A DNA stretch of 64,000 nucleotides, taken from Euzebyella marina (GTDB lineage: Bacteria; Bacteroidota; Bacteroidia; Flavobacteriales; Flavobacteriaceae). The position numbers were made by a program, and so were the translations under genes. Below the pieces are notes generated by a model. That model was not told where the DNA came from. It worked only from the letters and a program-made list of their open reading frames with translations, and did no database searches. Positions 17,325 through 26,651 of the stretch are shown here, piece after piece. Where the stretch lies: positions 558,001-622,000 of the forward strand of contig NZ_JACYFK010000002.1 in NCBI RefSeq assembly GCF_014855515.1, in the 5' to 3' direction. The stretch's first letter is position 1. Each line of letters opens with the position of its first letter.

Positions 17325-18134
17325 TTAAGAAAATTGCTCAATCACTTCTTGGCTCACACCGGTGTTAGAAAAACCACCATCATGAAATAAGTTTTGCATA
17401 GTCACTTTCTTCGTCAAATCTGAAAATAGCGTAACGGTATAATCTGCACACTCAAGAGCAGTAGCATTACCCAAAGGTGACATTTTCTCGGCATAGCTTA
17501 TGAATCCATCAAAACCTTTTACACCTTGACCAGCGGTTGTAGGAGTCGGGGATTGAGAAATAGTGTTCACTCGTACCTTTTTGTCTTTTCCGAAGAAATA
17601 GCCAAAACTTCTGGCTACCGACTCTAAATAGGCCTTATTATCCGCCATATCATTATAATCAGGAAAGGTTCTTTGAGCTGCCATATAGGTCAAAGCAACA
17701 ATGCTGCCCCATTCGTTCATCGCATCTGCTTTATAAAGAGATTGCAATACCTTATGGAAAGAAAGTGCCGAAACATCCCAACCCTTCGTTGTAAAATCAT
17801 ATTTCTCGTCGGTATAGGCCCTACCCTTTCTAACATTAATCGACATACCAATAGCATGAAGTACAAAATCTATTTTGCCTCCTAATATCTCCATTGATTG
17901 CTTAACCAAGTTATCTAAATCTTCTTCACTAGTAGCGTCAGCAGGAATAATTTCAGAACCGGTCTTTTTGGCCAACTCTTTAATTTGGCCAAGGCGCATG
18001 GCTACTGGTGCGTTGGTGAGAACAAAAGTTCCTCCTTCTTCATGAATGCGCTCAGCAGTTTTCCATGCAATGGAGTTTTCATCCAATGCCCCAAAAATAA
18101 TTCCCTTTTTCCCTTTTAGTAAGTTGTATGACAT
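17325..18134 (-). CDS. fabI: Enoyl-[acyl-carrier-protein] reductase (NADH), FabI
   Basis: Reduces trans-2-enoyl-ACP in each cycle of fatty acid elongation. The 269-residue SDR protein has the atypical FabI nucleotide-binding start (KGKKGIIFGALDENSIAWKTA) and the active-site Tyr-x6-Lys in PDYNDMADNKAYLE (about residues 155-170), which separates FabI from ordinary SDRs. Length is normal. Two -7-like elements lie upstream and a terminator follows, so it is transcribed alone. Confidence 0.95.
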   Translation of the reverse strand: MSYNLLKGKKGIIFGALDENSIAWKTAERIHEEGGTFVLTNAPVAMRLGQIKELAKKTGSEIIPADATSEEDLDNLVKQSMEILGGKIDFVLHAIGMSINVRKGRAYTDEKYDFTTKGWDVSALSFHKVLQSLYKADAMNEWGSIVALTYMAAQRTFPDYNDMADNKAYLESVARSFGYFFGKDKKVRVNTISQSPTPTTAGQGVKGFDGFISYAEKMSPLGNATALECADYTVTLFSDLTKKVTMQNLFHDGGFSNTGVSQEVIEQFS

Positions 18135-18162
18135 GTGTTTTAAGATTTGACTAGGTTATTTT

Positions 18163-18191
18163 CAAATATATTTAAAATGTTGACAAAGGTA
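18163..18191 (-). promoter_or_regulatory. Tandem -7 elements upstream of fabI
   Basis: On the minus strand TATATTTG (18163-18170) and TACCTTTG (18184-18191) both match TAnnTTTG. The gene starts at 18134. A TTTG at 18207-18210 could be a -33 box for the nearer or farther element, but neither spacing is ideal. Confidence 0.5.
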
Positions 18192-18245
18192 ATTAAATAC
18201 CCCGTTCAAACAGTGAAATAGAAATTTAACGGCTTAAAATCGATT

Positions 18246-19898
18246 TTAATTCAGAAGTTGCCTTGCATGGGCCATAGCCGAATCGGAAATATTATTACCC
18301 CCCAACATAGCCGCTAACTCAATAACTCTTTCTTCTGAAGACAATCTCTTCATCTGGGTTTGGGTACCGTCTCCTTCTTCAGTCTTATATACCTTGTAAT
18401 GCTGGTTTCCTTTTGAGGCTACCTGTGGAAGGTGGGTAATCGAAAACACTTGCATGCTTTTGCTCATCTCTTTCATGATCTCACCCATTCGATTCGAAAT
18501 TTCTCCCGAGACCCCAGTGTCTATCTCATCGAACATCATAGTTGGCAAGTTTTCGTACTTGGCCAATATCGCCTTGATGGTCAGCATAATTCGAGATAGT
18601 TCACCTCCTGAGGCCACTTTTTTCAACTCACCATAACTACCGCCTTTATTGGCCGAAAAGAGAAAGCTTAAATCATCGGTTCCGGTGTTTTTAAACTCCT
18701 CTCCCTTTTTGAGAGATATGTTAAACGATGCGCTGGGCATTCCTAGAGAGCTAAGACTAGATTCGAGTTGTTTTTTTAGCTCAGGAATTACCTTTGTTCT
18801 TTTTAAATGTAAATCATTCGATGACCTGGTAAGAGTTTCCTTTTCAGCGGCAAGCTCTTCTTCTTTCTCCTTTATTTCATTTTCCAGATTCTCGGTCTTA
18901 TCGACCTTCACTGCCAACTCATCCCTAATTTTCATTAACTCGACCACATCGCTTACCCCATGCTTTTTCTGCAAATCGTATAGCTGTTGCAGTTTAGAAT
19001 TGACCTCTTCCAAAGCTTCTGGGTTAGCCTCTGTGCCTTCCGTCAAATTTTGAAACTCATCGGCAATATCATCAGCTTCAATAAATAAGGATTGGATTCG
19101 GCTATTTAAATCGGAATACTTTGACCCATAGGGAGAAAGTTTGTTGGCAATTTGTTTCAGCTCAGTAAGTAAATTGACAACACCTACTTGATCATCACTT
19201 AATAATTGATGCCCGCCCGACAAAAGCTCTAAAATATTTTCGATGTTGTTCAATTCTTCAAAAGAAGCTTCTAAATCTTCTTGAACACCCTCCTTTAAAG
19301 GAGCTGATTTCAGTTCTTCTAACAAGAAACTGTTATAATCATGTTCTTTAATTGCTTCTCTTTGAAAATCGATTAAAGATTCAAGCTCTTTCTGTATTTT
19401 ACGATAATGTTTAAGCTGTTTTTGATACTCATTGAGCAAGTCATGATTATCGGCAAGTGCATCGATTACTCTTAACTGAAAATCGGTTTCCGTCAGTTGC
19501 AAAGTCTGATGTTGCGAATGAACATCTATCAAATTGTCACCCAATTCAGAGAGAATTGACAAGGTAACCGGCGAATCATTAATAAAGGCACGTGATTTTC
19601 CACTTGGCTGAATTTCTCTCCTAACGATGGTCAAATCTTCATAATCAAGGTCATTTTCTTTAAAAAATGGCTTTAAATTATATTTCTTGATTTGAAATTC
19701 GGCCTCGATAATGCATTTACTATCCTTATCTTTTAAGGATGACAAATCGGCTCTTTTGCCCAATACAAGAGAGAGTCCGCCCAGTAATATTGATTTACCC
19801 GCTCCTGTTTCACCGGTAATACAAGTAAATCCTTCTTCGAAAGCTACATTTAGCTTGTCGATAAGGGCATAATTTTTAATGGAAAGATTTGCTAACAC
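18246..19898 (-). CDS. recN: DNA repair protein RecN
   Basis: SMC-like ATPase acting at DNA double-strand breaks. The 550-residue protein has the N-terminal Walker A (GETGAGKSILLGGLSL, about 29-44), long coiled-coil regions (about 150-370), then the ABC signature VASGGELSRIMLTIK and Walker B MMFDEIDTGVSG near residue 450-490. Length and order match RecN. It is the last gene of the bamD-rpoZ-coaBC-porD-recN cluster and has its own -7 element in the 58-base gap before it. Confidence 0.96.
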   Translation of the reverse strand: MLANLSIKNYALIDKLNVAFEEGFTCITGETGAGKSILLGGLSLVLGKRADLSSLKDKDSKCIIEAEFQIKKYNLKPFFKENDLDYEDLTIVRREIQPSGKSRAFINDSPVTLSILSELGDNLIDVHSQHQTLQLTETDFQLRVIDALADNHDLLNEYQKQLKHYRKIQKELESLIDFQREAIKEHDYNSFLLEELKSAPLKEGVQEDLEASFEELNNIENILELLSGGHQLLSDDQVGVVNLLTELKQIANKLSPYGSKYSDLNSRIQSLFIEADDIADEFQNLTEGTEANPEALEEVNSKLQQLYDLQKKHGVSDVVELMKIRDELAVKVDKTENLENEIKEKEEELAAEKETLTRSSNDLHLKRTKVIPELKKQLESSLSSLGMPSASFNISLKKGEEFKNTGTDDLSFLFSANKGGSYGELKKVASGGELSRIMLTIKAILAKYENLPTMMFDEIDTGVSGEISNRMGEIMKEMSKSMQVFSITHLPQVASKGNQHYKVYKTEEGDGTQTQMKRLSSEERVIELAAMLGGNNISDSAMAHARQLLN

Positions 19899-19924
19899 TT
19901 ATAAATTTTCTTCGCTTGCGGCCA

Positions 19925-19932
19925 CAAAGATA
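19925..19932 (-). promoter_or_regulatory. -7 promoter element of recN
   Basis: TATCTTTG on the minus strand is a perfect TAnnTTTG match, 26 bases before the recN start codon. It allows recN expression apart from the upstream cluster. Confidence 0.5.
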
Positions 19933-19956
19933 ATTCATAAAAACGAACGGAAAGAA

Positions 19957-20844
19957 TCAGTATTTTATGTCGTTCCAAGTACTGGAATATAGAGGCGCTA
20001 CCCTATTCAAGGTTTCTTTTAACTGAACAATATCCACTTTAGGTCCGTCGGAAAAAATATTCTGTATTTCCTCAGACTTGGCATCAAAAAAGGTTTGAAT
20101 CAAAAATGCGTTGGGCCTCCTTTTGATCATGGTCTCAAACAGCTTCATCGTACCAGCTATAACCTGCTTGCCGGTACTGTTATTATCGCCAAGAATATCA
20201 AGACCCTTTCGGTGGTAGTTGTACATCGCTATTCGATATTCGCGATAGGTGTTAGAAAGGAGGTTATCGACCAACTCAAAACGACTACGATCCGTATTTT
20301 GATCCCATCCGGAATAACTGGTGCCTTGGGCCTGTGTTGTAATCTGTTGGGCCTTTCTAAAATGCTCGGTACCGCCTTCTAAGGAGAAGGTGTCGGCGTC
20401 TAGACCAAGAATAACATACACGTAATAGGAAATTACGCCCACCAAATTCGATTCAAAAACATTTTCGTTCAGTACCAATGGCTGAAACTCTATGTATTCA
20501 AAATTGAACTGACCGTCTTTGTAATTAAAAACCGGACTGTCGTAAGAGGTATTGTAAACAGGTCTTGAAGATTGAATTTGAATGTTTCCCTCAAATCGGT
20601 TTGATTCAAAATTCGTAATGGTAATGAACATTTGTGCATTGACCTTTTCATTTTCCTTGACTTTACGATTCGTCCATTTATTCTTATTGACAAAGTCGTT
20701 CAAAGAACGTTCTAAAGTTTTAAAAATCTGTTGATTAGTTTGAGATACCTGATCCGCATTGACTGTTATCAGACAATTCAATTCTTGTGAATGAGAAACC
20801 CCACCACAGACCAAAAAAAGTATTATCAATAGAATATTACGCAT
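19957..20844 (-). CDS. porD: PorD-like protein (DUF4835)
   Basis: A 295-residue secreted or envelope protein with a signal peptide (MRNILLIILFLVCGGVSHSQ, cleaved before or at Gln). The body matches the DUF4835 family: LNCLITVNADQVSQTNQQIFKTLERSLNDFVN at the start, PVYNTSYDSPVFNY, and SYYVYVILGLDADTFSLEGG. The family is annotated as PorD of the type IX secretion system on the basis of a Porphyromonas homologue; the molecular role is unclear. It overlaps coaBC by 8 bases and sits before recN, a neighbourhood I recall as common in Flavobacteriia. Confidence 0.8.
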   Translation of the reverse strand: MRNILLIILFLVCGGVSHSQELNCLITVNADQVSQTNQQIFKTLERSLNDFVNKNKWTNRKVKENEKVNAQMFITITNFESNRFEGNIQIQSSRPVYNTSYDSPVFNYKDGQFNFEYIEFQPLVLNENVFESNLVGVISYYVYVILGLDADTFSLEGGTEHFRKAQQITTQAQGTSYSGWDQNTDRSRFELVDNLLSNTYREYRIAMYNYHRKGLDILGDNNSTGKQVIAGTMKLFETMIKRRPNAFLIQTFFDAKSEEIQNIFSDGPKVDIVQLKETLNRVAPLYSSTWNDIKY

Positions 20845-22042
20845 GATATCGCTTCAAGATTTCTGCAAAAATGTCATTCGCCACCTCTGACTTGCTCTTT
20901 AACTGAAACGTTTTTATCTCGAAATTCTTATCTATAAAAGTAATTTTGTTGGTATCATGGCCAAAGCCTGCCCCTGAGTCGTTAAGAGAGTTGAGAACGA
21001 TGGCATCTAGGTTTTTTCTTTGCAATTTACCCTTGGCATTCTCAACTTCGTTTTCAGTCTCTAGGGCAAAGCCCAATAAATACTGGTTCTTTTTCTGCTC
21101 CCCTAAGGATGCTAAAATATCTTTCGTCTTAACCATTTTAATGACCAAACCATCATCTTTCTTTTTGATTTTCTGGTCAGCTACTTCACTTGGCCGATAA
21201 TCTGCTACCGCAGCTGCACAAATAGCGATATCAACATCTTCATAAAATTGATGCACCATAGCATACATTTCTTCGGCGGAAACTACTCTATGTAATTGAA
21301 CATTACTATGCTGCACGCTTAAATTCGTAGGGCCAGATATCAAGATTACTTGGGCACCCAGTTGAGCTGCGACGCTGGCCAATTCAAACCCCATTCTGCC
21401 AGAAGCATGATTACCCACAAAGCGTACCGGATCGATAGCCTCATACGTGGGGCCTGCGGTAATTAGAACTTTTTTACCTGATAGAGCTAGCCCTTTGACT
21501 AAATATTGCTCAATAAAATCTAAGATTTCTTCGGGTTCGGCCATTCTACCCTCACCATGTAAACCACTTGCTAATTCACCCGAAGCAGCAGGTATCATAA
21601 CATTACCAAAAGATTTTAGCTTTTCAAAAGAACTCTTGGTCGATGGGTGTTTATACATATCCAAATCCATGGCGGGAGCAAAAAATACCGGACATTTAGC
21701 GGACAAATAGGTTGCCAAAAGCAGATTATCGCAGGTGCCATATGCCATTTTTGACAATGTATTGGCCGTTGCCGGGGCTATAATCATATAATCTGCCCAT
21801 AGACCCAATTCTACATGATTGTTCCAATCTATTTCTCCATCCTCATCATGAACGAAAGAAGTTAACACCGGATTCTTGGATAAAGTGGCCAAGGTAAGTG
21901 GAGAAACAAAAGAGCTGGCGCTATCCGTTAAAATGACTTTAACGTTAGCGCCAGCTTTTATAAGTAAACGAACAAGAAAAGTGGTTTTGTAAGCGGCAAT
22001 CCCTCCGGTAATGCCTAAAAGGATATTTTTACCGCCTAACAT
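20837..22042 (-). CDS. coaBC: Bifunctional phosphopantothenoylcysteine decarboxylase/phosphopantothenate-cysteine ligase
   Basis: Carries out two consecutive steps of coenzyme A synthesis. The N-terminal CoaC half (about 1-185) is an FMN-binding HFCD flavoprotein with GITGGIAAYKT, the catalytic His in NNHVELGLWAD, the APATANT loop and PAMDLDMYKHP. The C-terminal CoaB half (about 190-401) has ITAGPTYEAIDPVRFVGN, AAVADYRPS and KIKKKDDG. At 401 residues it is complete. It is 4 bases after rpoZ and overlaps porD. Confidence 0.97.
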   Translation of the reverse strand: MLGGKNILLGITGGIAAYKTTFLVRLLIKAGANVKVILTDSASSFVSPLTLATLSKNPVLTSFVHDEDGEIDWNNHVELGLWADYMIIAPATANTLSKMAYGTCDNLLLATYLSAKCPVFFAPAMDLDMYKHPSTKSSFEKLKSFGNVMIPAASGELASGLHGEGRMAEPEEILDFIEQYLVKGLALSGKKVLITAGPTYEAIDPVRFVGNHASGRMGFELASVAAQLGAQVILISGPTNLSVQHSNVQLHRVVSAEEMYAMVHQFYEDVDIAICAAAVADYRPSEVADQKIKKKDDGLVIKMVKTKDILASLGEQKKNQYLLGFALETENEVENAKGKLQRKNLDAIVLNSLNDSGAGFGHDTNKITFIDKNFEIKTFQLKSKSEVANDIFAEILKRYHA

Positions 22043-22046
22043 AGGT

Positions 22047-22379
22047 CTACCTTTCTTTTTCTGTGTTTCTATGGTAGATTTTGTCGTTCAACCACTCTTC
22101 TACTGCCAAAGCATGTGGTTTAGGAAGCTTTTCATAAAACTTAGAAACCTCAATTTGCTCTTTGTTCTCGAAAACTTCTTCAAGGCTATCGCTGTAAGTG
22201 GCAAACTCTTCTAATTTTTCCAAAAGCTCTTTTTTGATTTCGGAATTGATTTGAACCGCACGTTTTGAAGCAATAGAGATAGCCTCATATATATTGTCGG
22301 TTTTTAGATCAAAATCGTTTCTATTGATAGTAGTGGTAGAAACCGGTGCCTTTGAATTTTTCAAATCGTTCATGTTCAT
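22047..22379 (-). CDS. rpoZ: RNA polymerase omega-like subunit (Bacteroidota RpoZ)
   Basis: A 110-residue acidic protein matching the Bacteroidota omega family: TTTINRNDFDLKTDNIYEAISIASKRAVQINSEIKKEL, where the conserved helix (YEAISIASKRAxQI) corresponds to the RpoZ core that binds beta prime. The position between bamD (12-base gap) and coaBC (4-base gap) is consistent, since omega and coaBC are often neighbours. A start two codons later (MNDLK) is possible. Confidence 0.88.
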   Translation of the reverse strand: MNMNDLKNSKAPVSTTTINRNDFDLKTDNIYEAISIASKRAVQINSEIKKELLEKLEEFATYSDSLEEVFENKEQIEVSKFYEKLPKPHALAVEEWLNDKIYHRNTEKER

Positions 22380-22391
22380 GGTTACAATGAT

Positions 22392-23231
22392 TTATTTCGC
22401 TGCTTTTTCTTGGGCAACAAAGCCCAACAATTGTTTGTCTATTTTCTCCAGAAGGGCATCTGCTTTATCGGCATATTTTGTTTCCGGATATTGTTTTTTT
22501 AATGTGGCGTAATACTCTTTAGCCTCCTTTAACCTTGGCTGCTGTAATACCTCAAAACTATTCAAGGCGTAATGTGAAGCTGATTCAAATCGGTAGTACA
22601 TCGCGTCTTCCCTAAAGATAGAACCCGGATAATCAGAGATAAAGTTATCGAAAGCTGCCACCGCCGGTGTCAAGAAAGTGAAATCGAACTCACCTATTTT
22701 ATTGAACTGCTTGGCAATTTCATAGGCTTTTTTCTCCTTTTTCGTTGTCAATTCTTTGGCCATAGCATTGGCCTCATTGAAATATTCTGAATCAGGGTAT
22801 GCGTTGATGAAGTTTTGCAACTTGGCAAGTGCCTTATCGGTATCGGTCTGATCAAGCGAATACCGGGGAGAGAGTTCAAAATAACTTTTGGCCCCGTAAA
22901 AAGATGCCTCTATTACCTTATCACTTTTAGGATATGACTTAACAAACCTTTCGAACTGGTAGCCGGCCATGTTAAAGTCTTTGCGTTGGTAGTACGTATC
23001 GGCCAAAAAGTACATCACCCTTTCACCTTGCGGCTTACCAACATATTTAGGGGCAATTTGCTCAAGAAGACGGTTGGCACGTTTCATATCGCCTTCATCA
23101 TAAAACTGTTGTGCCAAATCATATTTGGCCTTTACATCATCATTCTTAAGCACCTTTTGGTACTCACTACATGAAAAAAGGCAAAGGCTAACAATTAAAA
23201 TAGGGGCTAACAGTCTCATTTTAAAAAACAT
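22392..23231 (-). CDS. bamD: Outer membrane protein assembly lipoprotein BamD
   Basis: Periplasm-facing lipoprotein of the BAM complex that inserts beta-barrel proteins. The 279-residue protein has a lipoprotein signal ending SLCLFSC, then TPR-like repeats recognisable as AQQFYDEGDMKRANRLLEQI, YFLADTYYQRKDFNMAGYQFERF, and later YPDSEYFNEANA and YPETKYADKA. It heads the leftward cluster with rpoZ and coaBC, preceded by a good -7 element. Confidence 0.92.
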   Translation of the reverse strand: MFFKMRLLAPILIVSLCLFSCSEYQKVLKNDDVKAKYDLAQQFYDEGDMKRANRLLEQIAPKYVGKPQGERVMYFLADTYYQRKDFNMAGYQFERFVKSYPKSDKVIEASFYGAKSYFELSPRYSLDQTDTDKALAKLQNFINAYPDSEYFNEANAMAKELTTKKEKKAYEIAKQFNKIGEFDFTFLTPAVAAFDNFISDYPGSIFREDAMYYRFESASHYALNSFEVLQQPRLKEAKEYYATLKKQYPETKYADKADALLEKIDKQLLGFVAQEKAAK

Positions 23232-23235
23232 TTTG

Positions 23236-23243
23236 CAAAATTA
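23236..23243 (-). promoter_or_regulatory. -7 promoter element of the bamD cluster
   Basis: Minus-strand TAATTTTG is a perfect TAnnTTTG match just before the bamD start codon (leader only a few bases). A TTTG at 23268-23271 is about 24 bases upstream, slightly longer than the usual -33 spacing. Confidence 0.5.
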
Positions 23244-23355
23244 CGTATTCCCAACGGATTTAAAAAACAAAAAATAAGCTCCGAAAATAGAGGAAACCAA
23301 TCTTCAACACAACGCTTTTGGGGAAGATTTAACAACCAAACGAAAAAACCAACAG

Positions 23356-23375
23356 ACGTATTTTCAACAATACGT
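23356..23375. repeat. Inverted repeat between bamD and dapA
   Basis: ACGTATT and AATACGT form a perfect 7-bp inverted repeat around a 6-base loop. It lies between the dapA stop codon and the bamD promoter; there is no T run, so a weak terminator or protein-binding site are both possible. Confidence 0.35.
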
Positions 23376-23421
23376 TAAATTAAATGGTCAAAAATTAAAA
23401 ACGAGATTGTTTTTCGAACAA

Positions 23422-24318
23422 TTAACCTGCAGTAACCTTCATAAAAGGCTTTACGAACGAGCGTATTTTTTCTTTTAATGGCTTGGTCGCTTCTACCAAT
23501 GGCAACCGAACCGCCGCTTTTGAAAGTTGTAAAGCTTCAAAAATAGCTTTGATACCTGCAGGGTTACCTTCTTGAAAAATAAGTTCCATACCCTCTTGCA
23601 TTGCGTAGTGATAGCGATAGGCTTCTTCGACATCCCCATTTAATCCGGCACGAATCATTTGTGAAAACTCAACGGGCAAACCTTGGCCCAAAACAGAAAT
23701 GACACCCGAACCTCCCGCCAAAACTGTAGAAAGAGCCGTAATATCATCCCCTGAGATGACTTGAAAACCTTGAGGACAAGACTTAATCAGCTCTTGAACC
23801 TGCAACATATTACCGGCAGCTTCTTTAATGGCAACAATATTTGTTGAATCGTTGGCCAACCTTACTACGGTAGACGGTAACATATTACTACCCGTTCTAC
23901 CTGGAACATTATAAAGTATAATAGGCTTGGGCGATGCATTGGCAATGGCCATGAAATGCTGATATATACCTTCTTGGGTAGGTTTGTTGTAATAGGGCGA
24001 CACGGAAAGAACAGCCTCAAAATCGGTGAGGTCCAATGTTTTTAATTCTTCTATGACGGCATAGGTATTGTTCCCACCGACACCCACTACCAAAGGCACC
24101 CTACCTGCATTGGCAATAGTAACGGTATCCATTACCAATTGCTTTTCGGACTTGGTCAAGGTAACCGACTCTCCCGTAGTACCCAACACCACCAAATATT
24201 CAACACCGCCATCGATGCAGTAATTGACAATTTTGTGCAATGCATCGATATCTACCGATAAATCGGACTTAAAAGGCGTTATCAACGCCACCCCTGTACC
24301 AACTAACTCTTTCATCAT
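23422..24318 (-). CDS. dapA: 4-hydroxy-tetrahydrodipicolinate synthase
   Basis: Condenses pyruvate with aspartate semialdehyde in lysine and diaminopimelate synthesis. The 298-residue TIM barrel has GTTGES (Thr-Thr proton relay), [17 protein letters not shown] with the active-site Tyr, and the Schiff-base Lys in VAIKEAAG. Length is normal. The ATG overlaps the stop of the DUF6913 gene by 4 bases, so the two are translationally linked. dapF, later in the same pathway, is at 40.3 kb. Confidence 0.96.
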   Translation of the reverse strand: MMKELVGTGVALITPFKSDLSVDIDALHKIVNYCIDGGVEYLVVLGTTGESVTLTKSEKQLVMDTVTIANAGRVPLVVGVGGNNTYAVIEELKTLDLTDFEAVLSVSPYYNKPTQEGIYQHFMAIANASPKPIILYNVPGRTGSNMLPSTVVRLANDSTNIVAIKEAAGNMLQVQELIKSCPQGFQVISGDDITALSTVLAGGSGVISVLGQGLPVEFSQMIRAGLNGDVEEAYRYHYAMQEGMELIFQEGNPAGIKAIFEALQLSKAAVRLPLVEATKPLKEKIRSFVKPFMKVTAG

Positions 24319-24848
24319 TCAATTTCGTTTAATACCCCGAGGTATTTCTTCAGTTCAGTCTTAAAAGTTTTAAAATCGTTTAAGGGCAAATCGAGTATCA
24401 AATCATTATAGACCATGTCAACATCTTTAAAACCTGCCCTAAATCTTGCCTTGGTCTTTATACTCATCAATTGAACCAAAAGGTTCTCCTGCGTATAATA
24501 ATTGACCAAAAGATCATATTCCCTACTTAAAAACTCCAACGCATAACTGTTCTCGATATTCCCGTTCCAACCCAAATCTTTATCAGAAAACACCGGGGTC
24601 GAGTAAGGCGAGTTTTTATCGTAAAAACTCTTGTAACCAATAATTTTTACAGCATTGGGCCTAAGATTATAATCTTCGACAAATTCATAAAACAAGCTGG
24701 CGTCATCAAACTGGTCTAAATCTACAATGCATCCTACAGAATGAATGCCTTTGCTTCTGTTGACCGTCGGTAGCTCTTTTGCCAATTCTTGTTTCAAAAA
24801 TTTAACTCCCGAATTGTACTTGAACTTATCTTTTATTCCCTTAAACAT
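24315..24848 (-). CDS. DUF6913 family protein
   Basis: A 177-residue protein without a signal peptide, typical of Flavobacteriia and usually named only by its domain. Seen features are a basic N-terminus ([20 protein letters not shown]), a conserved core ([21 protein letters not shown]) and [20 protein letters not shown]. It precedes dapA with a 4-base overlap. The function is not known; the link to lysine synthesis is only positional. Confidence 0.75.
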   Translation of the reverse strand: MFKGIKDKFKYNSGVKFLKQELAKELPTVNRSKGIHSVGCIVDLDQFDDASLFYEFVEDYNLRPNAVKIIGYKSFYDKNSPYSTPVFSDKDLGWNGNIENSYALEFLSREYDLLVNYYTQENLLVQLMSIKTKARFRAGFKDVDMVYNDLILDLPLNDFKTFKTELKKYLGVLNEIE

Positions 24849-24896
24849 GTACTTTTACATTTTAAATCACAACGGCCCAAATTGAGGTGTGGTATA

Positions 24897-24904
24897 CAAA
24901 TGTA
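24897..24904 (-). promoter_or_regulatory. -7-like element of the DUF6913-dapA unit
   Basis: Minus-strand TACATTTG matches TAnnTTTG, about 49 bases before the DUF6913 start. No -33 box is evident. Confidence 0.4.
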
Positions 24905-24946
24905 AATAATCTCATCTCATATTATGGCGCTAAGATAGAACGAAAT

Positions 24947-25720
24947 ATGGGTTTAAAAATACAACATTTTGTTATATTTACAACTTTAGTGCTAGCCAGC
25001 TCCTGTAAGCACGATGTTCAGGAGCTATCAAAAATTACCGGAAAAGAACTACCGGTCGACTCTACCATTGTTCAAAATACTGCTATTGAAGATTTTGTAA
25101 AACCTTACCGCATGCGTGTTGACGAGGTTTTAGATAGTGCTTTGGCCTATGCGCCTAACATTATCTCAAAAACTGATGGCGCCCTTAACACAACCGCCGG
25201 TAATTTAATGGCAGATGTGGTTCTTTCGGAAACCAACCCTATCTTCAAGTCAAGAACAGGCTCGAACATTGACTTTGTGCTCTTGAACCATGGCGGTATT
25301 CGGTCTATGATTTCAAAAGGTGTAATTACGTCGCGTACGGCCTATGAAGTGATGCCTTTCGAAAATACTATTATTGTCGCCGAGCTCACCGGAAAATCAG
25401 TCAATGACCTTGTATCTTTTTTAAGGGATTCGGGTCGGGCACACCCAATTGCAGGGTTGCAGATTACACTGAACCACGACGGAACTATCAATAAAGTCTT
25501 GATACAGGGCAAACCATTGGATAAAAATCGCACTTATAATGTGGCCACTTCCAACTATCTAATATCTGGAGGTGACCAGATGAACTTTTTTAAGGAAGCC
25601 ATTAAAACAACCGATACCGATTATCTCATACGCAATGCCATGATCGACTACTTTAAGAAGGTAGATACGGTCGCCCCATTGGTCGACGACCGGTTCATAA
25701 AACTAGAAATAGGAAATTAA
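24947..25720 (+). CDS. 5'-nucleotidase C-terminal domain lipoprotein
   Basis: About 257 residues corresponding only to the substrate-binding C-terminal domain of UshA-type 5'-nucleotidases. Motifs are TTAGNLMADVV, NHGGIRSMISKGVIT, YEVMPFENTIIVAELTG and ATSNYLISGGDQMNFF. From the ATG at 24947 it starts with a lipoprotein signal (VLASSC). An upstream in-frame start at 24887 would spoil the signal, so I reject it. The catalytic half is encoded by the next gene, which overlaps by one base (TAATG). The two products probably act as one envelope enzyme. Confidence 0.88.
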   Translation: MGLKIQHFVIFTTLVLASSCKHDVQELSKITGKELPVDSTIVQNTAIEDFVKPYRMRVDEVLDSALAYAPNIISKTDGALNTTAGNLMADVVLSETNPIFKSRTGSNIDFVLLNHGGIRSMISKGVITSRTAYEVMPFENTIIVAELTGKSVNDLVSFLRDSGRAHPIAGLQITLNHDGTINKVLIQGKPLDKNRTYNVATSNYLISGGDQMNFFKEAIKTTDTDYLIRNAMIDYFKKVDTVAPLVDDRFIKLEIGN

Positions 25721-26628
25721 TGGAAAGACGCACATTCATTAAAAAAACGGGAGCTTCAACGGCTTTTTTAGGTCTAGGAGGTCTTTCACTACAATCTTGT
25801 AGTAAAGAAATAAGGCATATCACCATACTGCACACCAACGATGTACATAGCCACATAGACACATTCCCCAGTTCTCATTCTCGTTACGCAAATTTAGGCG
25901 GCGTGGCCAAACGGGCTTCTTTAGTGAGTTCCATACGAAATGAAAACCCCAACACTTTACTTTTGGATGCGGGTGATATTTTTCAGGGCACCCCCTATTT
26001 TAATTTCTATGGAGGCGAACTGGAGTTTAAGCTAATGAGTATGCTCAAATACGATGCCGCTACTATAGGTAATCATGATTTTGACAACGGTATCGACGGT
26101 CTGCTAGCACAAATGCCACATGCAGATTTTGAGTTGCTATCGGCAAATTATGATTTTAAAAATACGGTGATGGATGCCCATGTAAAGCCCTACAAAGTTT
26201 TTATGATCGATGGTATCAAAGTAGGTGTGTATGGTCTGGGCATTGAGCTTGACGGACTGGTAACCAAAAAACTATATAAAGAGACCCAATATTTAGACCC
26301 CTTTGAAATTGCACAGGATACTGAAAGTGTTTTAAAGAATGAAAAGGGCTGTGATTTGGTCATTTGTCTCTCTCACCTCGGCTACGATTACCAATCAAAA
26401 ACGAAACCAAGCGATTTAATCTTGGCATCAAAAACGAGTTATACCGATTTGATTATCGGGGGGCACACCCATACCTTTTTAGAAAAGCCGACTGTGACCC
26501 AAAATAAAATAGGTAAGGACGTTTTGGTGAACCAAGTGGGCTGTTTCGGAATCAACCTAGGAAGGATTGATTTCTACTTTGATCAGCTGAAAAACAGCCA
26601 ATCGGAAGGCGTAACCATTACGGTATAA
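25720..26628 (+). CDS. Metallophosphatase domain of 5'-nucleotidase (UshA-like N-terminal half)
   Basis: Two-metal phosphoesterase of 302 residues. Motifs are TILHTNDVHSH (metal ligands), DAGDIFQGTPYFN, IGNHDFDNGIDGL and the GGHTHTF loop, all intact. The N-terminus has a Tat-type motif (ERRTFIKKTG) followed by a hydrophobic stretch and LQSC, so it may be a Tat-exported lipoprotein. It lacks the C-terminal nucleotide-binding domain, supplied by the gene immediately upstream. Likely role: extracytoplasmic nucleotide scavenging. Confidence 0.9.
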   Translation: MERRTFIKKTGASTAFLGLGGLSLQSCSKEIRHITILHTNDVHSHIDTFPSSHSRYANLGGVAKRASLVSSIRNENPNTLLLDAGDIFQGTPYFNFYGGELEFKLMSMLKYDAATIGNHDFDNGIDGLLAQMPHADFELLSANYDFKNTVMDAHVKPYKVFMIDGIKVGVYGLGIELDGLVTKKLYKETQYLDPFEIAQDTESVLKNEKGCDLVICLSHLGYDYQSKTKPSDLILASKTSYTDLIIGGHTHTFLEKPTVTQNKIGKDVLVNQVGCFGINLGRIDFYFDQLKNSQSEGVTITV

Positions 26629-26651
26629 AACTTCTTAAAGAAAAGTTACGT

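Noticed and set aside
18649-19053. 134-codon plus-strand frame inside recN
   Set aside because: Ser/Phe-rich translation typical of a shadow opposite a coiled-coil gene; recN is intact here.
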